Below, one piece after another: positions 9,425-18,176 of a stretch of 64,000 nt of DNA. This DNA comes from Cylindrotheca closterium. Taxonomy: Eukaryota; Bacillariophyta; Bacillariophyceae; Bacillariales; Bacillariaceae. Each line of letters begins with the position of its first letter. The first letter of the stretch is position 1. The translations under genes were made by a program, and so were the position numbers. The notes beneath the pieces are model-generated. The model was given only the letters and a program-made list of their open reading frames with translations. It was not told where the DNA came from and did no database searches. The stretch lies in the NCBI GenBank assembly GCA_933822405.4, contig CAKOGP040002425.1, positions 51,373 to 115,372 of the forward strand. Direction: 5' to 3'.

Positions 9425-10518
9425 TCATGATGCATGGTTCCATACACGCCCATCACTTCGGACTTGGCGAATGTTTGTGAACTCTTCTGCATAATCCAGT
9501 CTTCCTAGTGGTGTTGCCCTTGATGCATATGAGAGTTCCGATACTGCGGTTAAGGTAGAACCACTACTGGGAACATCATCGTAGGATGCAATAGTCGATC
9601 GAGTACGTTCTGAATTTGCCTCTTTCGGCTCTTCGAACCTTCGAGCATTGGCAAGACTGACCGGTCGGGTCGCATTGGTAGTATGTTGTAGAAGTGCCTT
9701 CTTGAGCTCTTTTTCGTTTTCAAACGAAGCAGCCAAATCCTTCAAGTCTTGATTGATGGTTTTGTTCACCATTCTTCTGAGAAGAGGAGCAAAGATCAAT
9801 CGCCCAGCAGAGACAAACATCTTTCGCGGAGCAACGGCGATCGAGATTGTAACCATGCAGCTATCCTCTCCTCCTAGTGACTCGACCTTCCAACTAGTGG
9901 ATACAGTGGCAGCTCCCGGAGAAGCAATGTCTTCTGAGTAAAACTGAAACTCCATATTCTCCTCATCGTGCTTCACAATGTTATAGGTCGCCAAGAAGCA
10001 GTGTCCTGTGGGAAGTTTTCGGGTGACCTTGATCTTGCTTCCCACCACCCATGGACTACCGACTGACTCCGCAGAGTGGACGGTGGAAAACACATTGTGC
10101 AAGTTTTCAAATTCGTGCAATCGAACCCAAGCTCGTTTGGCAGAAGCTTTCACCTTCAGTTGAGTTGAAATGGCAACCGTAAAACGCTCCATATGATAAA
10201 GGTTGCTCGTGATGTAATGTGTGGAATGTGGGTGGAAAGTAGAAAGACTGTGGATGTGATTGATACTATAGGACCAATGGTTGTGTTATTTTCGAGCTCA
10301 GTGGAGATTAGTTCGTGAGTGCGATGTTTTTACTTCTTGTAAAAACCTTCTTTCGTCATTCGTTCCTGCTTAGCCAACCGCCGCCCTATTATTTAACGGA
10401 TCTGAGAAAGAACATTGAATTCCTTTTTCCGATCCCATTTTCGGTGGTCGTAGAAGAGCGACGCAAGTAGTGTTCAGAAAGAATGCGAGAAAGTCCGCAC
10501 CATGCAACACACAAAGGT
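8860..10518. repeat. Direct duplication unit, copy A (SRPBCC gene plus flanks)
   Basis: Covers the 3' flank, the gene and about 320 bp of its 5' flank. The right end is marked by GTGTTCAGAAAGAATGCGAG, present at both about 10471 and 12369. The coding part is almost identical between copies; the flanks carry more indels. Confidence 0.85.
9425..10192 (-). CDS. START-like (SRPBCC / polyketide-cyclase type) protein, full-length copy
   Basis: A 255-aa protein with an SRPBCC fold in residues 1-165: an N-terminal strand (MERFTVAISTQLKVKASA), the helix that follows (AKRAWVRLHEFENLH), the antiparallel sheet (SKIKVTRKLPTGHCFLATYN; MEFQFYSED; STSWKVESLGGEDSCMVTIS), and the long C-terminal helix (NKTINQDLKDLAASFENEKE). 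Family members bind hydrophobic ligands in the cavity under that helix; the ligand here is unknown. Residues 185-255 are a polar, low-complexity tail. No signal peptide. It is one half of a direct duplication with the gene at 11501, and this copy keeps the complete tail, so it is the better model of the ancestral protein. Confidence 0.8.
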   Translation of the reverse strand: MERFTVAISTQLKVKASAKRAWVRLHEFENLHNVFSTVHSAESVGSPWVVGSKIKVTRKLPTGHCFLATYNIVKHDEENMEFQFYSEDIASPGAATVSTSWKVESLGGEDSCMVTISIAVAPRKMFVSAGRLIFAPLLRRMVNKTINQDLKDLAASFENEKELKKALLQHTTNATRPVSLANARRFEEPKEANSERTRSTIASYDDVPSSGSTLTAVSELSYASRATPLGRLDYAEEFTNIRQVRSDGRVWNHAS

Positions 10519-11257
10519 ATGAACCCCAATAATCCTACTGCCATAAAATAGGATTTTATTAAATGAAAATGCCGCGATGCGGTGATTAATTAGGACCAGT
10601 CGGCGGCAATGTAACATCAGATACGCAAGGACAGGACGACGACCTTCACTTCATTAAATGAGTTTTCGAATTGTAGCTTGACCGATGCAGCACACAGAGG
10701 TCTCATAGATTGAATCTTTTTGCCTACCGATCAATGGAAACTGTACCCGTACTTTTATGCCATACACCATACCCACCTGAAGACAGGTGCAGGCGTTACT
10801 ACCGTAGCGGTACACGTACAATAGCAGATATTATGAAATCTACGTGCAATTGAAATCTGAAGAAAACGGTGCGAAATACGGGGTGCTTTCATTTTGGAGC
10901 GAAGTTTTTCGGTTGTAAGTACTCTTCAGGACACATCAATGAATCTTGTGCCGTACATGTACCTGCAAGGAATTCCTAGGGCGTGCCTCTAAAAATGAGG
11001 GAGTCTATGGAAAGAGGAGAATACAGTAAGTCTCAGAATTATAATTAAGTTGTAACAAGGTAGTAGTATTCATATCCATAGTTTCTTTCTTTTAAAAAAG
11101 TCTATTCATGTAGTCCACAGGATATTCGTATCATTTTCTTCACAGGAAATCCTGCTGGTGCTGCAACAACTCTTTCAGAATTACAGTACTCCAACAAACA
11201 AGCCCTTGCACTTCACTGTGGCCCCTGCTCTTTTATGTCAGAGTACAGAGCGTCAAG

Positions 11258-11292
11258 ATTGATTGATCGATTGATCGATCGATCGATCGATT
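11258..11292. repeat. (GATC)n-like microsatellite
   Basis: GATTGATC/GATCGATC run. The matching place in copy A (about 9243-9270) has only a short CGATCGATGG, so the expansion happened after the duplication. Confidence 0.8.
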
Positions 11293-11339
11293 CAATGAGT
11301 CGATATGCACTTCTGGCATCTGGCATGATTCGGTTCTTC

Positions 11340-11500
11340 AGTTGGGTCGTATTTTCATGATACATGATTCCATACATGCGGATCAGCTCGAACTTGGCAA
11401 ACTCCTCTACCGGTAAATAACCTAATCTTCCCAATAATGCCGTTGTCCCTGACGCATATAAAAGCTCAGATACCGGGGTTAGTGTAGTCGATAGCGGGGG
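11340..11500 (-). pseudogene. Detached C-terminal tail of SRPBCC copy B
   Basis: Downstream of the premature stop, another frame still reads LGRLGYL…EEF…IRMYG, which matches the LGRLDYAEEFTNIRQ tail of the full-length copy. It is now out of frame with the gene at 11501 and also carries small insertions. This shows that the short C-terminus of copy B is a secondary loss. Confidence 0.7.
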
Positions 11501-12109
11501 TTAGTGTAGTACCACTATTACTGGGAACATCATCGCTTCTTTCGGCTCTTTGAACTTTCGAGCATTGGCAAGACTGACCGGTCGGGACGCAATGGTGGTA
11601 TGTTGTAGAAGCGCCTTCTGGAGCTCTTTTTCGGTTTCAAACGAAGCAGCCAAATCCTTCAAGTCTTGATTGATGGTTTTGTTCACCATTCTTCTGAGAA
11701 GAGGAGCAAAGATCAATCGCCCAGCAGAGACAAACATCTTTCGCGGAGCAACGGCGATCGAGATTGTAACCATGCAGCTATCCTCTCCTCCTAGTGACTC
11801 GACCTTCCAACTAGTGGATACAGTGGCAGCTCCCGGAGAAGCAATGTCTTCTGAGTAAAACTGAAACTCCATATTCTCCTCATCGTGCTTCACAATGTTA
11901 TAGGTCGCCAAGAAGCAGTGTCCTGTGGGAAGTTTTCGGGTGACCTTGATCTTGCTTCCCACCACCCATGGACTACCGACTGACTCCGCAGAGTGAACCG
12001 AGGAAAACACGTTGTGCAAATTTTCAAATTCGTGCAATCGAACCCAAGCTCGTTGGGCAGAAGCTTTCACCTTCAGTTGAGTTGAAATGGCAACCGTAAA
12101 ACGCTCCAT
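11501..12109 (-). CDS. START-like (SRPBCC) protein, frame-truncated copy
   Basis: A 202-aa copy of the protein at 9425. Residues 1-190 carry the whole predicted SRPBCC fold with only a few substitutions (for example K to Q in the ASAQRAW helix), so the domain itself may still work. After EPKEA the frame shifts: a 37-bp stretch present in copy A between CATCATCG and TTTCGGCTCTT is missing, and the protein ends with an unrelated hydrophobic dozen residues. Whether it is expressed cannot be seen. It shares a very similar 5' flank with copy A, so both could have the same regulation. It is a recent paralogue on its way to tail loss, not a separate family. Confidence 0.65.
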   Translation of the reverse strand: MERFTVAISTQLKVKASAQRAWVRLHEFENLHNVFSSVHSAESVGSPWVVGSKIKVTRKLPTGHCFLATYNIVKHDEENMEFQFYSEDIASPGAATVSTSWKVESLGGEDSCMVTISIAVAPRKMFVSAGRLIFAPLLRRMVNKTINQDLKDLAASFETEKELQKALLQHTTIASRPVSLANARKFKEPKEAMMFPVIVVLH

Positions 12110-13600
12110 ATGATAACTGTTGCTCGTGATGTGTGCGTGGAATATGTGTGGAAAGTAGAAAGACTATGGATGTGATTGGTATTACAGACCTGTGTTCTTG
12201 TTTAGTGAAGACTCTTTGTTTGAATATGGCAATAGTCCGTGAATGGATTCCTTATAGTCATTAATTACATTCTTCCTCTCTTATATTACTTTTAAAAAAA
12301 CGGATCTTATAGAAAGAACATTGAACCAATCTCGTTTTCGGTAGTTGTAGAAGCGCGCGCTAATAGTGTTCAGAAAGAATGCGAGAAAGTCCGCACAAAA
12401 CAACACACAACTACGGTACCATGAAGGACCGTGGGCTCCGCAACGACCCTATTACCATTATTGTGAACATTTAGCCTGTGATGGGATGTGATGGGGTTTT
12501 CGGGTGGAATGTGCTGTGGCAGTTTCGGTTGTAATTAGGATTAAAAGCAATTTTTAAAAGCACATCAGATGCGCGCAAGAGTATAGGTACCCAAACGAGG
12601 TTCGTATCAACGGGAGTTGTAACTACGACAACCTTCAGCAAGAAGATTGATCGTTTCATGCCTATAGGATCACTTTAAAGAGAATTTGTAGCAGCGAGAC
12701 CTTCAAATGCTGCCATGCCCTGGGTACTTTGGAATGGAACAAACGGGAAACGAGCAGCAGGAGACGAGCATTTGGAATGATAGTACTCAATGAATCAAGC
12801 TTCACCGCAAATATAAATCCACTGAACAATATATCTTCTTCATCGCTTCATATACCACCAGTTTCCGGGATGCTTTTTTTCTCTTTCAAACAAGTGCCAT
12901 CGATTTTTGATTTCATCATTTCTGATGGGCAAGTTGTTCCTTGATTGGTCACTCCAATACCGAGGGAACATCTATCTCTTGGATCCGTTCAGTCCTCTAG
13001 ATTTCTCCATCGCCATGTCAAGTAAGCTTGAGACAAATTGACTACTGCCCTGCTTGAACGACATTCATTACCCACCACGACCCTTCGAAGCCAAGTATCG
13101 CAACTAGGTTTCTTTTGGTACTAAACATCACTGGGATGATTCCTGGTTACTTGCTTCTTGCAATTCCACTTACAAAGAATTTCGTAGCTTTCAAACGGCG
13201 GATGGTGACACTCAAATTCGGATTGCACTGCCGAGGTCGTACTTGTACTTGAGATTGTCACCGGCATCACCGGCATGATTCATTATGCGATGCATTCAAT
13301 TCTTGTGGGAGTCGACGAAAAATATTTCACTGAAGAGTTGCTGGCAGTCTTGGCTCGTCCGGCGTGTACTTCGAGGTAGGTGGGCAAGTACAGGTACCGT
13401 ACACGTACACGTACCTACAGTACAAGAAAACCAAGAAAATACAATGAATACCGTTGGTCAATTAGAAAGTGTCACGTGACTGCCGGCTCACGAGAAATAT
13501 CAAGACCAAACGGACGGCAGACCGCACGCAAGAGGTGAAAAACAGGATTAGGATGAGGTCCAAACTTCCGACTTCCTCGTTTCTTCTTTCTCATTGCCAA
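12110..13600. other. Intergenic region between divergent genes
   Basis: The first 300 bp belong to the duplicated 5' flank of the SRPBCC copy. The rest shows no conserved frame. Short TACACG/CGTACA runs occur near 13395-13425 just ahead of the next gene. Confidence 0.5.
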
Positions 13601-15556
13601 ATGGCGGTTCATCAGAACTGTCAATCTACCAACCCCCCAGTTTTGGCTCAGCCCAATAGCACGACTATCATGGCAGGACCACAAGAGGAATCTATAGCCG
13701 CTGAGTCACCTCAGTCACAGCTACCACAGCAGCAAGAACAAGAGTCATTGTCTACTCCTAATACAGACACAATTGTTAAGGAAGAACTGAATCAACTGAA
13801 TGACGACTTGCTTCAGACTCCTCAAGAGTTGAATGACTCGGCATCCGATGTCACGTCTTCCGTATCGTCCACCGCGTCTTCGTCGGATGCCATCTTAACT
13901 CCTCAAGCGATGAGGAGACCCAGCAATTTCGAAATGGATCAATTCAACATTATCTTTCACAAGACGCTGAAAGAAGTGGAAAAGATTGCGCGATTACGAG
14001 TGGGCGACACGGTCATTACTCCGTTTGGTGAAGGAAAGCTACTGGAACTGGGAGAATCCAACAAGATTGCTCTGCCTTGGGGTATTCTATGTACAAGACT
14101 TCAAAATATTCATCGAAAACTACCGGAACTGGAGTTTCAGGAAGCAATGGACCATCTGAATGAGGTTCGAAAGCTCCATTTTGCCGTCGAATGTCAAAAG
14201 CTAAACATTCCACTTCAGATTGATGGTTGCACCGCTTGTCTACTAGAAAGACCCGAATACAAGGTCAAGCGCAATCAAAATCAATCCAGATGGAACCGAT
14301 TCAAACAACGCGTTGACGAATCTCGCAAAAACAAGAAACAGCATCTCTGGGTATGCGATGTCTGTGGCAATCCCGTCTGCAAATTTCATGATCGTCAACA
14401 GCAAAAGGGAGGAGGGGATCACTTTCACATGTGCGTCGATTGTTCCTACGACCTAAACCAAGTGGAACATCAACTGAATCCCTACCATCCCAATGTACTC
14501 CAATCCTTGGAGCGATTGCTCTTGTTGTATACACGCATGTGCTTGCAACTCTCCTTTTGGATGCCCTACGTTCCCGAACTCTGCAGTCAAATCTTTCAGA
14601 AGCAACGCAAAAATGCCAAGATTAGTCTGGCCAATACCAGCCTTGGATTTGTGGGGGCTGCCTTGGGTGTGGCCAGTGCCGCCACCATGTTGACACCGGC
14701 AGGACCCGCCATTTTGATTGCGGCCATGGCCACATCAGCCACCTCTGGAACTTTACAGGCAACGCATCAAGGATACGACAAGTACTTTTCCTCGAAAGTG
14801 ACTCATGAAATATCCGATCGTCTCATTGCCTGGCAAGGCTTGTGTTGTGGCATTCTGCAGTCTCTGGAACAATTGAGACGGGATTTGCTGGCCGAACGTC
14901 AGCACTTTTCGGCGTCGGCCACCTTTGGTCACTTTTCCATCAAGAACAACAAAAAGGAAGCAGATGTCTGGTCGACCTTGGCGGTCGGTAGTATGGGAGT
15001 CACTCGAAGTGCTTTTACAGGAGTTGGAGTTACGGCTTCCATGGGAGCTGGCTATGCGCAAGTGATTAATAGTGGCTTGCAAACGATTCCACTGGTGGGG
15101 GCTGCTTTTTCGGTCACCTATATGGCCATGGATGCCGGAAATATTTACAGTCATTTGCAGCAGCTCTCGACGCCCAACTCGTACATTATTCGTTTGAAAC
15201 AACTTCAGAATGCGCAGACCAATGGAGGTTTGCCACATGTGTCGACTGTGGAAACGGAGGTGGACATGCTTGACAAGGCCATTCGTGACATTAATTCCAA
15301 AATCAAACTTTTGCGGGAAGAACAAGATAGCACGCCGTCCCAGGTGGAGGAAGAAAGCGACAAAGTCAAGCCAGCCCAAGATGATTCAGAAGCAGCAGCA
15401 ACCGTTGTCGAAGCAGGACCAATACCAACATTGCTAACAGTCCAAGAAGGAGCATTGGAAGGAACAGCAACGGCTCCCATGGAAGATGCAGGAGAAGAGG
15501 CAGCGTCCCTAGATGGGGAAATGACTTCCGATGATGAGCCTAACAACGAGCTGTGA
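13601..15556 (+). CDS. ApoL-like membrane-active protein with Cys/His metal-binding motif
   Basis: A 651-aa protein from the ATG at 13601 (in-frame ATGs also at 13553 and 13670; the longer frame begins at a GTG and is unlikely). Residues 1-110 are Ser/Gln-rich and disordered. Around residues 250-290 lies a CxxC … C-x2-H … H-x-H … CxxC cluster (CDVCGNPVCKFH, HMCVDC) that looks like a zinc ribbon. Two Gly/Ala-rich hydrophobic segments follow: about 345-382 (LGFVGAALGVASAATML…) and about 460-515 (GVTASMGAGYAQVIN … IPLVGAAFSVTYMAMDAGN). This helical-hairpin layout and the VGAAFSV…DAGN ending resemble the apolipoprotein L family; I call this from pattern only. The C-terminal 120 residues are acidic and coiled. 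Its 3' end is duplicated near 23450. Confidence 0.6.
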   Translation: MAVHQNCQSTNPPVLAQPNSTTIMAGPQEESIAAESPQSQLPQQQEQESLSTPNTDTIVKEELNQLNDDLLQTPQELNDSASDVTSSVSSTASSSDAILTPQAMRRPSNFEMDQFNIIFHKTLKEVEKIARLRVGDTVITPFGEGKLLELGESNKIALPWGILCTRLQNIHRKLPELEFQEAMDHLNEVRKLHFAVECQKLNIPLQIDGCTACLLERPEYKVKRNQNQSRWNRFKQRVDESRKNKKQHLWVCDVCGNPVCKFHDRQQQKGGGDHFHMCVDCSYDLNQVEHQLNPYHPNVLQSLERLLLLYTRMCLQLSFWMPYVPELCSQIFQKQRKNAKISLANTSLGFVGAALGVASAATMLTPAGPAILIAAMATSATSGTLQATHQGYDKYFSSKVTHEISDRLIAWQGLCCGILQSLEQLRRDLLAERQHFSASATFGHFSIKNNKKEADVWSTLAVGSMGVTRSAFTGVGVTASMGAGYAQVINSGLQTIPLVGAAFSVTYMAMDAGNIYSHLQQLSTPNSYIIRLKQLQNAQTNGGLPHVSTVETEVDMLDKAIRDINSKIKLLREEQDSTPSQVEEESDKVKPAQDDSEAAATVVEAGPIPTLLTVQEGALEGTATAPMEDAGEEAASLDGEMTSDDEPNNEL

Positions 15557-16897
15557 CGCCTGTGATCACGCAATAAAGCTACCATGACAATGGATTTAAA
15601 AAATATATATAGACGGCATACTACTACTTTCATCATCCTACTGTACAGCATTATTTCTTCGTCAAACTTCGAATCCTACTATCCACATTGTACTTTTTGA
15701 TTCAATCTTCTTGCGGTCTGTCGGACACTATGATGGCCGCAATGAGTCTCGAAGTGATTGACCTCTTGCATTCGTTTCGTTTGATTGGCTCCGAATCCAT
15801 TTGATTTGAAGAAATGATCAACAAGTGATGATGTCAACACTCTTCTAGCGTGACGTCAATGAATGAAAGAATCATTCAACGATTCATTCAATAATGTACC
15901 CATTCAATGATTCACTGCACCAAATCCCTCGATAATGTACCAAAGATGAACCTTGGAACTACCTTCCCGATATAGTTGCTGTAACAATTTGCTGTATTCA
16001 TTTTTGGCTCTTGTGTGAATGTATTTGGTATAAGAGGTAGCATAGCCCACCTCAGCCGCATCATCAATGACTTTCAGATTGATTTTTCCAGTAGACGGTG
16101 CGACGACAAACTCGCGTTTCAATGGATCTCCTTGATATTCGGGAAATAAGGATATCATCGCTGCAAATTCTCGCCGATCCATCAATAAAGTTTTGTTGAC
16201 ATTTTGATTCATCCCTGATGGTCCATCATCGTACAGGATTGGAGACTCCCAATGTGGTATTGTGCTTATATTTTTGGATTCCTCCTCACCCTTGACTACT
16301 CTCCGCGAGAACCAAGTGTGGCCAAACAATTGAATGATTCTTGGATGTATTGGTTGTTGATCGTAAATGTCAGCGCAGCAATGCAAAAAGTCATTCTCTT
16401 TCTCCACGAAACCATCTCGACGCAACCAATTTAGAGATTCAATAAGAGTTGGAAAGCAATATGGTGGATCACCGGTCGGCGATAACACTGCTGACGACGA
16501 CGGCTGTCGAAGTAGTATCATCATCACATCATCATTTCAACAGCTGTATCAGCTTGGTCATGAGGCAGGGTATGTTCTCATTCCCTAAATTATTGGAAGT
16601 AGGTATTACCGCTGTTTCGTTGAAAATACAAATTCCTTACGCCCCCCCCTGACAGTGGGTTGGATGGATTGTGGCAATATTCCTTGTTGAATGGAAGATA
16701 AGATTCATTCCACCATATTTTTCATCAAAGCAAGGATTGGCCGTGATGATTGTGCAAATAGTGATACGCCGAACATTTGACACTCTTGATTAGTGAGTCA
16801 ACACTCAGGAATTCTGCTTGTATCAAGACGGTTTCAGTAATGGCGGATGACCGGATGAATCCATTTCTCATGTAACTCATGAGTACTTGAAAGGCAT
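15360..16897. repeat. Segmental duplication, copy 1
   Basis: Starts inside the last 200 bp of the ApoL-like CDS, runs through its 3' flank (AATAAAGCTACCA, TATAGACGGCATACTACTA) and ends within the BTB pseudogene. Copy 2 is at 23450-25042 in the same orientation. Confidence 0.85.
15904..16897 (-). pseudogene. Beheaded copy of the BTB (T1-type) gene
   Basis: The open part (15904-16527) gives 207 aa that match residues 230-425 of the BTB protein at 23919, nearly residue for residue (GDPPYCFPTLIESLNWL, QLFGHTWFSRRVVKG, PEYQGDPLKREFVVAPSTGK). Upstream sequence to about 16897 still aligns with the middle of that gene but holds indels and frame breaks, and the N-terminal BTB domain is missing altogether. 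A deletion has also removed the KNPVQWLATQGY segment near the C-terminus. It is therefore a truncated pseudogene, although a short open frame without BTB could still be transcribed. Confidence 0.85.
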
Positions 16898-18176
16898 TTT
16901 GTTAAAACTTCTCTCCGGGAATGACCCAATCTCTCAGGGGGGATCATGGGCCAATCGCTATGCACCGGAATAGGTTGTCAAAGCAGCTCACGACATGATG
17001 GAAGTCGTTCTTGAATAACTGTCGATAGATGTCTGTCTCTATGAAGAAACTGCAACCATGACCTCAATATTTCTTGGCCAAAATAATGTGCATTCTCCTA
17101 GGACCACCTCCCAAGGATCGAAACATTATAAGGTAAGACTTTTGCTAAGTTGACGGCGTTGACTGTTGGAGATATTTTGGGCACAGTGACATTCGGACTG
17201 ATGTTGATGTTGATGTTGATGTTGATACTACTGTACTATGCATGGACTTCGTCAAGAAATTGGAACGCAACACACAACAGGTCAGTTCTCGATGAAAATT
17301 TATTGAATACTTCACAGACCACTTCAATCCACTTACTAATACGTTTTTATCTCAGTTCGTACATGTATGTTCCTTTTTACTTTCTGGTTGTTTGGGGCAT
17401 GCATGGCAATCCATCACACAAACTTACTTTATTTCTCAAAATAAATTATTATTGGCGAAGCTATACCAGGTACTAGAGGGTTCCCGCACGGAACTTTGTC
17501 TTCAAATTGCAGTGGTTTACCGTGGATTTCGTTGATTCCCGATTGTTCTTTGAGACAGTATATATGTCCTGGTGTTTTTTACTACAAGGTTTTACGACAT
17601 TTTGGTTTCCCAAGTTACACTATTTCTCAAAATAAATTATTATTGGCGAAGCTATACCAGGTACTACAAGAGGGTTCCCGCACGGAACTTTGTCTTCAAA
17701 TTGCAGTGGTTTACCGTGGATTTCATTGATTCCCGATTGTTCTTTGAGACAGTATATATGTCCCGGTGTTTTTTACTACAAGGTTTTACGACATTTTGGT
17801 TTCCCAAGTTACAGGTGTTGATTATTAAAAAATACTTATTGCATTGTGGAATCATCGTAGAATCTTATATTATGTACTTCAATGCAACAACAATGAAACG
17901 CGGCTGAAATGAGAACAATCATTTTGAAGTTAGTTGCATCGCCGTAGAGTCATCGTAGAAGAATCATCGTGTACATGTACCGTAGAATCGCATACTTCTA
18001 TACCGGGAACGAAACGCGACTGGTGAATTTGATCATGATGATGATGATGAGCGTATCGCATCGTGCCATAAAATCTCCCACTGAACAAATAGAAAGAGGT
18101 GAATTATTTTGATATAGTATTATTGGATACGCGATCCAACATCATCCTGGATCATCTATCTATTGGCTTAACGACG
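16898..18176. other. Intergenic; no supported gene apart from local repeats
   Basis: Begins at the breakpoint of the segmental duplication. Contains a (GATGTT)n run at about 17199-17227 and a 191-bp tandem duplication. Open frames here come from those repeats and do not look like genes. Confidence 0.6.
17430..17812. repeat. 191-bp tandem duplication
   Basis: TATTTCTCAAAATAAATTAT at 17430 recurs at 17621, and the following 190 bp repeat almost perfectly. The copies differ by a 3-bp insertion (ACTAGAG versus ACTACAAGAG) and single changes. Non-coding as far as can be seen. Confidence 0.95.

Larger units (their letters stand above)
10960..12411. repeat. Direct duplication unit, copy B
   Basis: Matches copy A in order and orientation. 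The offset falls from about 2100 bp at the left end to about 1900 bp at the right end, so copy B has lost roughly 200 bp, partly inside the coding tail. Confidence 0.85.

Noticed and set aside
14753..15379. 208-aa minus-strand frame
   Set aside because: Lies wholly inside the ApoL-like CDS and has no motif; the plus strand carries recognisable domains.
17150..17476. 108-aa frame with repeated Leu-Met residues
   Set aside because: The Leu-Met run comes from a (GATGTT)n microsatellite and the rest from the 191-bp tandem repeat.
18099..18176. Extended N-terminus of the adhesin
   Set aside because: The extension starts at GTG and gives no signal or domain; the ATG at 18177 directly precedes a sensible cytosolic tail and membrane span.
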